Below are positions 1-9,017 of a DNA stretch of 64,000 nt, piece after piece (the stretch's first letter is position 1; each line of letters starts with the position of its first letter). A program made the position numbers and the translations under genes. The DNA comes from Thalassospira profundimaris (GTDB lineage: Bacteria; Pseudomonadota; Alphaproteobacteria; Rhodospirillales; Thalassospiraceae), in the NCBI RefSeq assembly GCF_003326755.1, contig NZ_JPWH01000009.1:124001-188000 (forward strand). The letters are read 5' to 3'. The notes beneath the pieces were generated by a model. The model made no database searches. It was given only the letters and a program-made list of their open reading frames with translations, and was not told the DNA's origin.

Positions 1-834
1 GACGGTGGCTAGATCCAGGATCGGATCCCGGGCGTTGTCCAGATCATCAATCAGCCAGTGATCATCTACATAAACCCCGTGCGGGGCCGGGCCATTGACC
101 GAAATTTCAACAATGCGATGACCGCCCTCGCGGGCCAGTTCGGTGGCCATTTGGGCACAATGGTCATCATCAATCGAAATGATCGCCCATTTGGGGCCTT
201 TCTGGCGGGCAAAAATCGTGCGTTTCGCCCCGATATAGCCCGTCATGCCACCGTGACGGTCCAGATGGTCCGGCGTGATGTTGAGAAGCGCACTGGCATC
301 AAAGGCCGCCTGGTTCAGCAGGTCCAACTGATAGCTGGAAAGTTCCAGCACATAACAGTCATCGACATCCAGCGCGTCAAAGCCCAGCACCGGATAGCCC
401 AGATTGCCGCCTACCTGCGTTTTGATGCCCGATTGTGCAATGATATGTGCCGTCAGGGCGGTGGTGGTGGATTTGCCATTGGTGCCGGTAATTGCCAGCA
501 TCGGGGTGCCGGGCACCGTGGTGCAAAGCAGTTCAACATCGCACACAATCGGCTTGCCCGCCCGGCGGGCTTTTTCGGCGGCAGGATGCGGGGTGGGAAA
601 GGTCGATGGAATGCCGGGGCTGATCACCAGCATTTCCGGCACGCGCCAGTCACATTCCACCAGATTGACCGGCGTGACATTTAAGTCATCAAGCTGATGG
701 CGGCTGTCTTCATTGTCATCCCAGGCCCACACGATGGCCCCCGACTGGATCAGAGCCTTCACACTGGCCAGCCCCGATTTGCCAAGGCCCAGAACCGCCA
801 CGGTTTTTCCGCGATATTGTGAAAGGTCGATCAA
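1..834 (-). CDS. murD: UDP-N-acetylmuramoylalanine--D-glutamate ligase MurD (partial, C-terminus outside window)
   Basis: Cytoplasmic Mur ligase that adds D-Glu to UDP-MurNAc-L-Ala using ATP. The minus strand is open from 834 to the window edge (278 codons). The first codons give a nucleotide-fold start (VAVLGLGKSG near residue 12-21). The ATP-binding loop ITGTNGKSTTT is visible around residue 115-125. An in-frame TAA that is also the mraY stop lies just upstream, so the best start is the TTG at 834-832; no ATG is available there and the ribosome site is weak (GGAAC). It is the last dcw gene seen here, 27 nt after mraY, so it is almost certainly co-transcribed. The C-terminal domain is missing only because the window ends. 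Confidence 0.93.
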   Translation of the reverse strand, partial: MIDLSQYRGKTVAVLGLGKSGLASVKALIQSGAIVWAWDDNEDSRHQLDDLNVTPVNLVECDWRVPEMLVISPGIPSTFPTPHPAAEKARRAGKPIVCDVELLCTTVPGTPMLAITGTNGKSTTTALTAHIIAQSGIKTQVGGNLGYPVLGFDALDVDDCYVLELSSYQLDLLNQAAFDASALLNITPDHLDRHGGMTGYIGAKRTIFARQKGPKWAIISIDDDHCAQMATELAREGGHRIVEISVNGPAPHGVYVDDHWLIDDLDNARDPILDLATV

Positions 835-861
835 TGTCGTGTTCCGATCCAGAAAGGGATG

Positions 862-1950
862 TTAACGCAGTTTCAGGGTTGCCAGACCAATCAGGGCCAA
901 AATGACCGAGATGATCCAGAAACGGATAACGATGGTGGGTTCGTGCCAGCCTTTCTTTTCAAAGTGATGGTGCAGCGGCGCCATACGAAACACGCGCTTG
1001 CCCGTCAGTTTGAAGGAACCGACCTGGATAATCACCGATACGGTTTCCAGCACGAAAAGCCCGCCAATAATCGCCAGAACAAGTTCGTGTTTGGTCACAA
1101 CGGCAACAGCACCCAGCGCCCCGCCCAGGGCCAGCGACCCGGTATCGCCCATAAACACCATTGCCGGCGGCGCGTTGAACCACAAAAAGCCCAAACCAGC
1201 CCCGACAAGTGCGCCCAAAAGAACCGTTAATTCGCCAGACCCGGCAATATAGTGAACCTGCAAATAATCGGCGAACTGGATGTTGCCGATCAGATAGGTG
1301 ATCAGGGCAAAGCTGGCAGCGGCAATCATCACCGGCACGATGGCAAGGCCATCCAGGCCGTCGGTCAGGTTTACGGCGTTGGATGCGCCCACCATGACAA
1401 ACATGGCAAAGGGGACAAAAAACCAGCCCAGATCCAGCAGCAGGTTTTTAAAGAACGGAAAGGCCAGTTGCGTTGCCAGGGCCGGGTCGGTGTTATACGA
1501 AATCCACCAGGCGGCAATGGCGGCAATCGAAAATTGCCCCACCAGTTTGGCCTTGCCCGGCAGGCCCTTTGAATTGCGTTTGGAGACTTTCAGGAAGTCA
1601 TCCATGAACCCCAGAAAGCCATAACCGATTGTCACCAGCAGCACAGCCCAGACATAGGGGTTTTTCAAGTCCGCCCATAACAGGGTGGCAATACTGGTGG
1701 AAATCAACAGCAAAAGCCCGCCCATTGTCGGCGTGCCTTTTTTGGTCAGAAGGTGGCTTTCCGGCCCGTCTTCACGAATGGGTTGTCCTTCGTTCTGGCG
1801 CGTGCGCAGCATGTCGATCAGCCAGGGACCCAGCACAAATGCCAGCACCAGCGATGTAAAGACCGCACCGCCGGTCCGAAAGGTGATGTAGCGGAACAGG
1901 TTAAACAGCGGAAACTGGTCAGCCAGCGGATAGAGCAGGTTATAGAGCAT
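862..1950 (-). CDS. mraY: phospho-N-acetylmuramoyl-pentapeptide transferase MraY
   Basis: Polytopic inner-membrane enzyme that transfers phospho-MurNAc-pentapeptide onto undecaprenyl phosphate to make lipid I. The protein has 362 residues, the usual family length. Visible family motifs are the DD pair at residues 117-118 (GFMDDF), NLTDGLDG at 194-201, [12 protein letters not shown] around 265-276 and the HHHFEKKGW segment near 326. Roughly ten hydrophobic helices are spread along the chain. It sits between murF and murD in the usual dcw order. Confidence 0.97.
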   Translation of the reverse strand: MLYNLLYPLADQFPLFNLFRYITFRTGGAVFTSLVLAFVLGPWLIDMLRTRQNEGQPIREDGPESHLLTKKGTPTMGGLLLLISTSIATLLWADLKNPYVWAVLLVTIGYGFLGFMDDFLKVSKRNSKGLPGKAKLVGQFSIAAIAAWWISYNTDPALATQLAFPFFKNLLLDLGWFFVPFAMFVMVGASNAVNLTDGLDGLAIVPVMIAAASFALITYLIGNIQFADYLQVHYIAGSGELTVLLGALVGAGLGFLWFNAPPAMVFMGDTGSLALGGALGAVAVVTKHELVLAIIGGLFVLETVSVIIQVGSFKLTGKRVFRMAPLHHHFEKKGWHEPTIVIRFWIISVILALIGLATLKLR

Positions 1951-1972
1951 TGGCTCTCGGGTTCCTTATGCG

Positions 1973-3409
1973 TCAGTTGGATGCCGGGGCGGTGCCCGCT
2001 TGACCCGATTTTAGGGCCGAAACAATTTTAGAAACGTAAATACCAAGCGATCCTTTGACCAAAACCACGTCACCATCGCAAATTGATGCCAAAATCGGGG
2101 TAATCGCGTCCTCGGCCCGGTCAAAATGGCCCAAATGGCGTTCTTTTGGCAGTTCTTCGGCCAGCAGGGCCATCATCGGCCCTACGGTAAAGACAGCATC
2201 GATTCCCAAATGCTCCAGCGGATGGGCGAGGTCACGGTGCATTTTTTCCGCATCTTCGCCCAGTTCGCGCATGTCGCCCAAAATGGCAATGCGGCGGCCG
2301 TTTTCACCCGGTTTTTCGTTTGCCAGCAGTTTCAGACCCGCCATCATCGATGTCGGATTGGCGTTATAGGCATCGTCAATCAGCAGGTAATGGCCTTTTT
2401 CGCTGCCATCCGCTGCCTTGATGGCAAGGGCATGGCGTGCGCCGCGCCCGGCAGGCGGGGTAACGTCGGCCAAATCCTGTGCCGCGCGCACAACGTCGGC
2501 CCCGATCTGGTCCACACAGGCCAGTATGGCCAGCGAATTGATCACCCAGTGTTCACCGGGGCAGCCCATGAAATATTCAAGGTCCCGGCCGCCGATGCGG
2601 GCCCGCACGGCACTGCCGCCGGTGACGATATTGGCCTCAAATAACCGGTAGGTTGCGGTGGCATCGGTGCCGAAGCTTTTGATGTTGGTAATGCCCAGTT
2701 CCTTTGCCCGGCGCGCCAGGGCAAAATAATGGATGTTGTCGCGGTTCAAAATGGCCGCGCCATCCGTATTCAGCCCGTCAAATATCTCTGACTTGGCCTT
2801 GGCGATTTCGGCCTCGTCCTTGAAAAATTCGGTGTGTGCGCCGACCACCGTGGTAATCAGGGCAACTTCCGGTTTGACCATTTGTACCAGCGGCGAAATT
2901 TCACCGGGATGATTCATGCCGATTTCAAAAACGCCATATTGCGCATCGACCGGCAGGGTCGCCAGGCTAAGCGGAACGCCCCAATGATTGTTGAAGCTGG
3001 CCGGGCTGGCATGGGTTTTTGCCTGTTCACCCAGCACATATTTCAGGGCTTCCTTGGTGCCGGTTTTGCCGACACTGCCGGTAATGGCAATGATTTTGGC
3101 CTTGCTGCGTGCGCGCCCGGCCATACCAAGGCGCACCATTGCATCAAGTGTATCATCAACAATCAGAGCCGGGGCATCTTTGGGCAGGACCGATGCGTCC
3201 GAAACAAGCGCGGCACGGCAACCGGCCTCGAATGCCTTGGCAACAAATTCATGGCCGTCAAAATTCGGGCCTTTCAGCGCGATAAACAAATCGCCAGGCC
3301 GGGTTTTGCGGCTGTCGATCGAAATACCGCTTACCTGCCAGTCGCCAGCGACACTGCCGCCGGTGGCAGATACGGCATCCTCTGCCGTCCATAAAACAGC
3401 TTCACTCAT
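1973..3409 (-). CDS. murF: UDP-N-acetylmuramoyl-tripeptide--D-alanyl-D-alanine ligase MurF
   Basis: Cytoplasmic ligase that adds D-Ala-D-Ala to the UDP-MurNAc tripeptide. The ATP loop GSVGKTGT lies at residues 111-118, followed by the central Mur ligase domain and C-terminal domain; the chain is 478 residues. The frame is open 48 nt further upstream, but that part looks non-conserved. The ATG at 3409-3407 follows a purine-rich AGAAAGAAG ribosome site and gives the normal start MSEAVLWT. A roughly 108-nt gap separates it from murE, the widest in this cluster. Confidence 0.95.
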   Translation of the reverse strand: MSEAVLWTAEDAVSATGGSVAGDWQVSGISIDSRKTRPGDLFIALKGPNFDGHEFVAKAFEAGCRAALVSDASVLPKDAPALIVDDTLDAMVRLGMAGRARSKAKIIAITGSVGKTGTKEALKYVLGEQAKTHASPASFNNHWGVPLSLATLPVDAQYGVFEIGMNHPGEISPLVQMVKPEVALITTVVGAHTEFFKDEAEIAKAKSEIFDGLNTDGAAILNRDNIHYFALARRAKELGITNIKSFGTDATATYRLFEANIVTGGSAVRARIGGRDLEYFMGCPGEHWVINSLAILACVDQIGADVVRAAQDLADVTPPAGRGARHALAIKAADGSEKGHYLLIDDAYNANPTSMMAGLKLLANEKPGENGRRIAILGDMRELGEDAEKMHRDLAHPLEHLGIDAVFTVGPMMALLAEELPKERHLGHFDRAEDAITPILASICDGDVVLVKGSLGIYVSKIVSALKSGQAGTAPASN

Positions 3410-3517
3410 CGCGTTTCTTCTTTCTGTTGGTCGCGTCGTCTGTCTGGCTGCTTGCATTCATGCCCTGCCGGTCAGGCTGCCTTGCGTGGCAGGTGCCTTG
3501 ACTGGTGATGGCAGGTG

Positions 3518-4978
3518 TCAGTTTCCGCCCAGCAAAATATTGCGGGCAACCGCAGCATCGTCGAACGGCAATACCGTTCCCTTCACGATTTGGCCGCGTT
3601 CATGGCCCTTGCCTGCAATAATCAGAATGTCATTGCGTTGCAAGATGCCAATGCCACGCTTGATGGCCTCGGCCCGGTCGCCAATTTCAACCGCCCCTTC
3701 GCAGGCCGCCTTGATGGCCGCACGAATGGTGGCCGGGTCTTCGCTGCGCGGGTTATCATCGGTGATAATGGCAATATCGGCATTTTCCCTGACCACCCGG
3801 CCCATTTGCGGGCGTTTGCCGGTATCACGATCACCGCCAGCGCCAAAAACGCAAATCACCCGGCCCTTGCAATGGGGGCGAACGGCCTTGATCACGGTTT
3901 CAAGCGCGTCTGGCGTGTGGGCGTAATCGACAAAAACCGGTGCGCCAAATTTGGTTTTGCCCACCAGTTCCAGCCGACCCCGTACACCTTCGAGTTTTTC
4001 AAGCGCGCTTGCAGCAGCGGCACTATCGGCACCCGAGGCAATGACAATGCCGAGGGAAGCGAGTGCATTCATGATCTGGAAGGTGCCCATCAGGGGCAGG
4101 TGAACATTATATTCTTCGCCGTTAATTGCGATGCGGATTTGCGTGCCAGTGGCATCGGGTTTGGCCGATAGCAGCTTGATGCCATCGCCCTTCACGCCAT
4201 AGGACAGAATATTGATGCCGCGATCCTGGCAGATCTGGCGCAATTTGTCGTATTGGGGAATGTCGGCATTGATGACGGCGGTGCCATCGGTTGTCAACAA
4301 TTCGCCAAACAGGCGGGCCTTGGCGGTGAAATATTTGTCAAGATCGCCATGATAATCCAGGTGATCCCGCGACAGGTTGGTAAAGGCGGCAACCTTTATT
4401 TTTACCCCGTCAAGGCGATACTGGTCCAACCCGTGCGAGCTGGCCTCCATTGCAACATGGGTGACACCGATGTCACACATATCGGCCAGCGAATGATGCA
4501 GGGCGACCGGGTCTGGCGTGGTCAGCGAACCGGGAATTTTCGCCCCGGCCGCGCGAATGCCCAGCGTGCCGATTGATCCCGAAAGCTTGCCCAGGATCGT
4601 CCAGAGCTGTTCGGTGAAAACCGCTGTCGAGGTTTTGCCATTGGTGCCGGTAATGGCGGCAATGGTTTCGGGCTGGTGGCCATAAAAGCGCGCGGCAAGC
4701 TGTGCATAACGCTGACGCGGGTTTTCAACCGGAATAAGCGGCACGGTGACGGCCGGTTCTTTCGGTGTGCCTTTGGGGGCCAAAATGGCCGATGCACCAG
4801 AACGCAGGGCGTCCCGGATGTATTTGGTGCCATCCTCGCGCGCCCCCTGAAGGGCGGCGAACATATATCCTTCACGCACAGCGCGTGAATCTGCTGTCAG
4901 GCCCTTGATGTCCGGGTCTTGTCCCTGGGCATGTTTCATTGCTGCCTGATCTCCTGCCATAAGCTCAGAAAGACGCAA
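3518..4978 (-). CDS. murE: UDP-N-acetylmuramoyl-L-alanyl-D-glutamate--2,6-diaminopimelate ligase MurE
   Basis: Cytoplasmic ligase that adds the third stem-peptide residue. The ATP loop GTNGKTST is at residues 111-118. The substrate motif DNPR at 408-411 is the known signature for meso-diaminopimelate rather than lysine, so peptidoglycan here should be the Gram-negative DAP type. The protein is 486 residues. It starts with TTG (4978-4976), and this start overlaps the ftsI stop by 14 nt, which suggests translational coupling with ftsI. Confidence 0.96.
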   Translation of the reverse strand: MRLSELMAGDQAAMKHAQGQDPDIKGLTADSRAVREGYMFAALQGAREDGTKYIRDALRSGASAILAPKGTPKEPAVTVPLIPVENPRQRYAQLAARFYGHQPETIAAITGTNGKTSTAVFTEQLWTILGKLSGSIGTLGIRAAGAKIPGSLTTPDPVALHHSLADMCDIGVTHVAMEASSHGLDQYRLDGVKIKVAAFTNLSRDHLDYHGDLDKYFTAKARLFGELLTTDGTAVINADIPQYDKLRQICQDRGINILSYGVKGDGIKLLSAKPDATGTQIRIAINGEEYNVHLPLMGTFQIMNALASLGIVIASGADSAAAASALEKLEGVRGRLELVGKTKFGAPVFVDYAHTPDALETVIKAVRPHCKGRVICVFGAGGDRDTGKRPQMGRVVRENADIAIITDDNPRSEDPATIRAAIKAACEGAVEIGDRAEAIKRGIGILQRNDILIIAGKGHERGQIVKGTVLPFDDAAVARNILLGGN

Positions 4979-6683
4979 GTTTGCGTTCCTCCTTGCGAAG
5001 ATCCAATCGCAACGCCTGCTCTATTTCCGGCGCCTTCGCGTACGCCGGTTCAATCCCCAGTAGGGGAGCAATGCGTGTCACAACCTTGCCAACGGCGGGG
5101 GCTGAAACCCAGCCTGCCGTAGCATAACCAAACGTTTCTTTTGTGCCCTGTGGCCCATCGAGTGTCACAAGAACCGCATAGCGCGGGTCCTGCATCGGGA
5201 AGGCAGCCACAAAGGTAGACATTCGGGCATTCTTGACGTAGCGCCCGTTTACAAGTTTATCCGCCGTGCCGGTTTTACCCCCAAGGAAGTAACCCGGAAC
5301 ATCGGCTTTTTTGCCTGATCCTTCGGTGACGACAAGGCGCATCAGGCGGCGCATTTCGTCAGACGTTTTTTTGGAAATCACCCGCACGCCCGCCGGGGCG
5401 CCATCCTGTTTCAGGATGGTGCTGGGGCGGCGAATGCCTCCATTGGAAATGGTGGAAATGCCGTTAATCAATTGCAGCGGTGTCACGGCGATGCCATGCC
5501 CGTAGGAAATCGTCATCAGGTTGATTTCGCGCCACGGATTGGGCAGCAGCGGTGCACCAACTTCGGGCAGTTCCACATCGGACGTATCCAGAAAGCCAAA
5601 AGCCTTCATGTATTTTTTCTGGGTCTCAATGCCAAATTCCATTGCCATCCGGGCTGACCCGATATTGGAGCTGTAGGCCAGAATTTCCGGCACCGTCAGC
5701 CAGCGGTTTTCGGCATGGAAATCATGGATGCTGAACCGGGCAACGCGCAGCGGCTTGGTGGCATCATAGGTGCTGTTCAGGGTTGCGGTGCCGGTATCGA
5801 GCGCAATCGCGGCATTAAACAGTTTAAATACTGATCCCTGTTCATAAACACCCAGTGTGGCGCGGTTAAAACGCGCATCGGCCGGGCCCTGGCCGGGGCG
5901 GTGGGGGTCAAAGTCGGGCAGGGAAACCATGCCCAGCACTTCGCCGGTATAAATATCCATTACCAGGCCGGTGGCACCCGCCGCACTATAGGTTTGCATC
6001 GCACTGGCGACTTCGGCGCGCAGGGCATGTTGCACCCGAATATCGACCGACAGGCGCAACGGGCCGGAATTGCTGCGCAGGTCATTGTCAAATTCGCGTT
6101 CGGCCCCGGCAATGCCGTTATTGTCAATATCGGTAAAGCCCAGCACATGGGCAAACAGGCGGCCCTGCGGGTAAACGCGGCGTTCTTCACGCTGGAAATT
6201 CAGGCCGGGAATACCCAGCGCATTGACCCTGTATTGCTGGTCCGGGGTCAGGTTGCGACGGATCCAGACAAATGCCTTTTGTGAACCAAGGTGACGGATC
6301 AGCGTGTCACGATCCAGACCCGGCAGCACGGTCAGCAATTGGTCGGCGGCGCCAACCGGGTCCTTGATCACGCGGGCATCGGCATAAAGCGAGCTGGTCG
6401 GAAGGTCGGTCGCCAGCAAAATGCCGTTGCGATCCACAATATCGGCGCGTTCGGTTTTCAGCTCGCGGCTGTCGGTACCGGCTGTCAGGTCGGGTTCGTT
6501 ACCCTGTTTCAGAACGGTGGCATTAAACAGGCCGCCGGCAATCCACAAAAAGCCGATGCCAAACATGATGCCGGTAATAAAAATGCGATTACGCGCTGTT
6601 TCCAGCGCGTGCTTTTCACGTTGTTCCGGGCCAAGTTCGGGGCGATCACCGCGCAGCCAGTATGAAAAACGAAGCAGATTCAT
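4965..6683 (-). CDS. ftsI: septal peptidoglycan transpeptidase FtsI (PBP3)
   Basis: Class B penicillin-binding protein that crosslinks septal peptidoglycan as part of the divisome. A single N-terminal membrane helix spans about residues 33-55, followed by the PBP dimer domain and the transpeptidase domain. The three active-site motifs are intact: S284-V-F-K287, S338-S-N340 and K470-T-G472. Length is 572 residues. The ATG overlaps the ftsL stop by 4 nt (ATGA). Confidence 0.97.
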   Translation of the reverse strand: MNLLRFSYWLRGDRPELGPEQREKHALETARNRIFITGIMFGIGFLWIAGGLFNATVLKQGNEPDLTAGTDSRELKTERADIVDRNGILLATDLPTSSLYADARVIKDPVGAADQLLTVLPGLDRDTLIRHLGSQKAFVWIRRNLTPDQQYRVNALGIPGLNFQREERRVYPQGRLFAHVLGFTDIDNNGIAGAEREFDNDLRSNSGPLRLSVDIRVQHALRAEVASAMQTYSAAGATGLVMDIYTGEVLGMVSLPDFDPHRPGQGPADARFNRATLGVYEQGSVFKLFNAAIALDTGTATLNSTYDATKPLRVARFSIHDFHAENRWLTVPEILAYSSNIGSARMAMEFGIETQKKYMKAFGFLDTSDVELPEVGAPLLPNPWREINLMTISYGHGIAVTPLQLINGISTISNGGIRRPSTILKQDGAPAGVRVISKKTSDEMRRLMRLVVTEGSGKKADVPGYFLGGKTGTADKLVNGRYVKNARMSTFVAAFPMQDPRYAVLVTLDGPQGTKETFGYATAGWVSAPAVGKVVTRIAPLLGIEPAYAKAPEIEQALRLDLRKEERKLASF

Positions 6684-7123
6684 TGTGTGCCCCCGTTTTC
6701 AGCCGGGGCGGGAATAGCCGCACTTGGACCATCAATGATCATGTTTTCCGCCGCCTCGTCATAGGCACGGTCTGATGGGCGGTCGCGCGGGGCGGGCATA
6801 TAGGCAACGGCCTCGCCAAATTTGTCCAGGCGATAACGTTTGGCATCGGTGTCGGTCGGGATATTGTCGATGCTGGCCATCTGAAGGGGCTGAATCTGTT
6901 GCAGTTTCAGATATTCCTTCGCCAGTTTCTCGATCCGGGCCGGGGAATTCAGATAGCTCCATTCCGCCTGGAAAACGTGGATGCTTTCCTGCTCGTCCAG
7001 AATTTCCGACTGGATGGCGGCATAGCGGCGCTCCAGCCGTTCGACCTCGTGGGAAATCCAGTAGGTGCCAACCCCGATCAGAACCGTCATTACAAACCAG
7101 AAAGCCGTCATGATCTTGGTCAT
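6680..7123 (-). CDS. ftsL: cell division protein FtsL
   Basis: Small bitopic divisome protein that normally pairs with FtsB and FtsQ. The chain is 147 residues with a hydrophobic helix at about 5-23, then a charged, heptad-like stretch (ERLERRYAAIQSEILDEQES) typical of the FtsL coiled coil. Sequence conservation in the family is low, so the call rests on topology, size and position between rsmH and ftsI. The roughly 60-residue tail beyond the coiled coil is polar and Pro/Ala-rich. It overlaps both neighbours by 4 nt. Confidence 0.88.
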   Translation of the reverse strand: MTKIMTAFWFVMTVLIGVGTYWISHEVERLERRYAAIQSEILDEQESIHVFQAEWSYLNSPARIEKLAKEYLKLQQIQPLQMASIDNIPTDTDAKRYRLDKFGEAVAYMPAPRDRPSDRAYDEAAENMIIDGPSAAIPAPAENGGTQ

Positions 7124-8115
7124 GCGATACCTCCGGCCTTGCGGGCGCCAGCGGGAACATCATTGCGAACAGCCGCACGCAGTTTGGCCGAACGCGCCCG
7201 TGGATTGGCGCGTAATTCGTCTTTCTGTGCGCTAACAGCCTTGCGGCTGAGACTGGCGAAAGTCGGTTTGGCCGGTTCGGGCTCGCCGGGCAGGCGGCGG
7301 GACTGTTTGGCGGGGTCGCCGCAGCGTTCCTTGAAAAAGGTTTTGACCAGGCGATCTTCCAGCGAATGGAAGGTAACAACCACCAGACGTCCGCCAGGTT
7401 TAAGCATGGCTTCAGCGGCATTCAGTGCGCGGTCAAGCTCGCCCAGTTCGTCATTCACATGAATGCGCAGGCCCTGAAAGGTGCGGGTGGCCGGGTCAAT
7501 GCCGTCTTTGGATTTGCGCACGACAGAACGCACCGCACTGGCAAGCTGGCCTGTGGTGGTAAAGGGTGTTTCCGCGCGCATTTCAACAATCTTGCGGGCA
7601 ACCTTGCGCGATGCGCGTTCTTCGCCAAACCGGTAAATGACATTGGCGATGTCTTCTTCTTCGGCAGTATTGACGAAATCGGCTGCACTGGGGCCGGACA
7701 TCGACATGCGCATATCCAGCGGACCATCGGTGCGAAAGGAAAAGCCGCGCTCCGCCTGATCAAGCTGCATGGAGGAAACGCCAATATCCAGAACAATGCC
7801 GTCAACCTGTTCAACGCCGCGTGCAGGCAGCAGGGTTGCCATCTCGCCAAAGCAGCCTTCTACCATATGAAAACGGCCGTCATATGCGGCCGCAAGTTTA
7901 TGGCCGGTTTCAACCGCACTCGGGTCACGGTCAATGCCGTAAAGCGTGCAGGGCGCATGCTCCAGGATGGCGCGGCTATAGCCACCGGCCCCAAAGGTGC
8001 CATCCACCATGATGTCGCCTTCGGCGGGGCTTAGATATTCCAGAACTTCGCGCAGCAAAACGGGTTTGTGCGGGTTGGCTGGTGACGGGTCAAAAGGCAG
8101 CGGGCTGGTCATCAT
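7120..8115 (-). CDS. rsmH: 16S rRNA (cytosine1402-N4)-methyltransferase RsmH (MraW)
   Basis: SAM-dependent methyltransferase acting on C1402 in the decoding centre of 16S rRNA. The SAM-binding glycine loop DGTFGAGG is at residues 38-45. The conserved blocks VDGIVLDIGVSSMQLD, ERGFSFRTDGPLDMRM and VVTFHSLEDRLVK are all present. Length is 331 residues. It overlaps mraZ and ftsL by 4 nt each. Confidence 0.96.
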   Translation of the reverse strand: MMTSPLPFDPSPANPHKPVLLREVLEYLSPAEGDIMVDGTFGAGGYSRAILEHAPCTLYGIDRDPSAVETGHKLAAAYDGRFHMVEGCFGEMATLLPARGVEQVDGIVLDIGVSSMQLDQAERGFSFRTDGPLDMRMSMSGPSAADFVNTAEEEDIANVIYRFGEERASRKVARKIVEMRAETPFTTTGQLASAVRSVVRKSKDGIDPATRTFQGLRIHVNDELGELDRALNAAEAMLKPGGRLVVVTFHSLEDRLVKTFFKERCGDPAKQSRRLPGEPEPAKPTFASLSRKAVSAQKDELRANPRARSAKLRAAVRNDVPAGARKAGGIA

Positions 8116-8630
8116 GCGTCATCCTCCGGCAGGTCGGATTCCGGGGATGCGTCGGCAGCAGCGGCGCGTGCTGGCATGGCAGATGCCGGTTTCAGCTTCA
8201 GCGTGGAACCGCGATTGACCAGGCGGGTGCGGCTGGCGGTTTTGCGATCGGCAAAGGTATCGGGGTTCCAGATACGGAAGGTCCGGCCACGACCAACAAA
8301 GGCTACCTGGTCGGTAATACCGGCATACTCGATCAGTTCTGGTGGCAGAATGATACGGCCTTCGCCGTCAAAGGGCAGGGCATGGGAGGCACCAAGGATG
8401 GTGTCGGCCAGGTCTTCGGCTTCGTCCGAGAACATTTCCATGTCATCAAGTGAAGCGGCAATACGCTCCATATGGCTTTCAGAGCAGCCCTCGATGGTGG
8501 GTTCCTTGGGGGATTCATAGACGTAAATTCCGGCAAAGCCATCAGCTTCCAGGGCGGCACGGAACCTTTTGGGCACGGAGACGCGCCCTTTCCGGTCCAG
8601 TTTGTGAATGTGCGTCCCTGTGAACAGCAC
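8112..8630 (-). CDS. mraZ: transcriptional regulator MraZ
   Basis: DNA-binding protein with two SpoVT-AbrB-like domains that represses the dcw operon in species studied. The N-terminal FTGTHIHKLDRKGRVSVPKRFR block and the second copy (FDGEGRIILPPELIEYAGI) are clear. At 172 residues it is longer than the usual 140-150 because of an Ala/Asp-rich tail. The start is GTG at 8630-8628; a GGGGA purine run lies about 10 nt upstream. It is the first gene of the dcw operon, and the box arrays at 8735-8799 and 8882-8955 are its expected targets. Confidence 0.95.
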   Translation of the reverse strand: MLFTGTHIHKLDRKGRVSVPKRFRAALEADGFAGIYVYESPKEPTIEGCSESHMERIAASLDDMEMFSDEAEDLADTILGASHALPFDGEGRIILPPELIEYAGITDQVAFVGRGRTFRIWNPDTFADRKTASRTRLVNRGSTLKLKPASAMPARAAAADASPESDLPEDDA

Positions 8631-8734
8631 CCGCCTAAATCCCCTGCTGATCGACCGCTGGATAACGAAGTTTGGAAAGAGACATCGCCACCAGACGTCT
8701 GTGCCCCACTTGGCACTGCCAAAATGCCTGCTTA

Positions 8735-8799
8735 ATGGGGTATCATGGGATCATATGGGGGTCAATGGGATTTGATGGGGCTAACTGTGATATTTATGG
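8735..8799. promoter_or_regulatory. MraZ-box array 1: ATGGG repeats at 10-bp period
   Basis: ATGGG occurs on the plus strand at 8735, 8745, 8755, 8765 and 8775, exactly 10 bp apart. A sixth copy at 8795 is still in phase; the skipped position at 8785 reads CTGTG. MraZ is known to bind TGGG-type direct repeats separated by about 5 nt, which matches this spacing. The array lies 105-170 nt upstream of the mraZ start and is the likely autoregulatory operator of the dcw operon. The G-rich strand is opposite to the mraZ coding strand. Confidence 0.82.
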
Positions 8800-8881
8800 G
8801 CAATTCTGCCCTTTTCGGCCTCTTTTCCGGGTGGCAAAACGGGGGCAAAAGATGCAATTTCAGTGTGTTTTTGCCTTTTGA

Positions 8882-8955
8882 CCCATGAAATTCCAAATCT
8901 GACCCATGACATCCCATTGGGGATTGGTTTTTTTGCCATGATGGGGTTTGATGGG
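8882..8955. promoter_or_regulatory. MraZ-box-like array 2: paired CCCAT and ATGGG boxes
   Basis: CCCAT occurs at 8882, 8903 and 8913 and ATGGG at 8941 and 8951. The last two of the first set and both of the second set are again 10 bp apart, but the two pairs face each other. The cluster ends about 60 nt before the start of the divergent EF-hand gene. It may be a second MraZ site serving that gene or looping with array 1. Function is inferred from motif spacing only. Confidence 0.55.
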
Positions 8956-9017
8956 ACAAAGGACATTTCCGGCACACCGGAACGACCTGTTTGCCATTTT
9001 GCGAACCGGAGTCAGTT

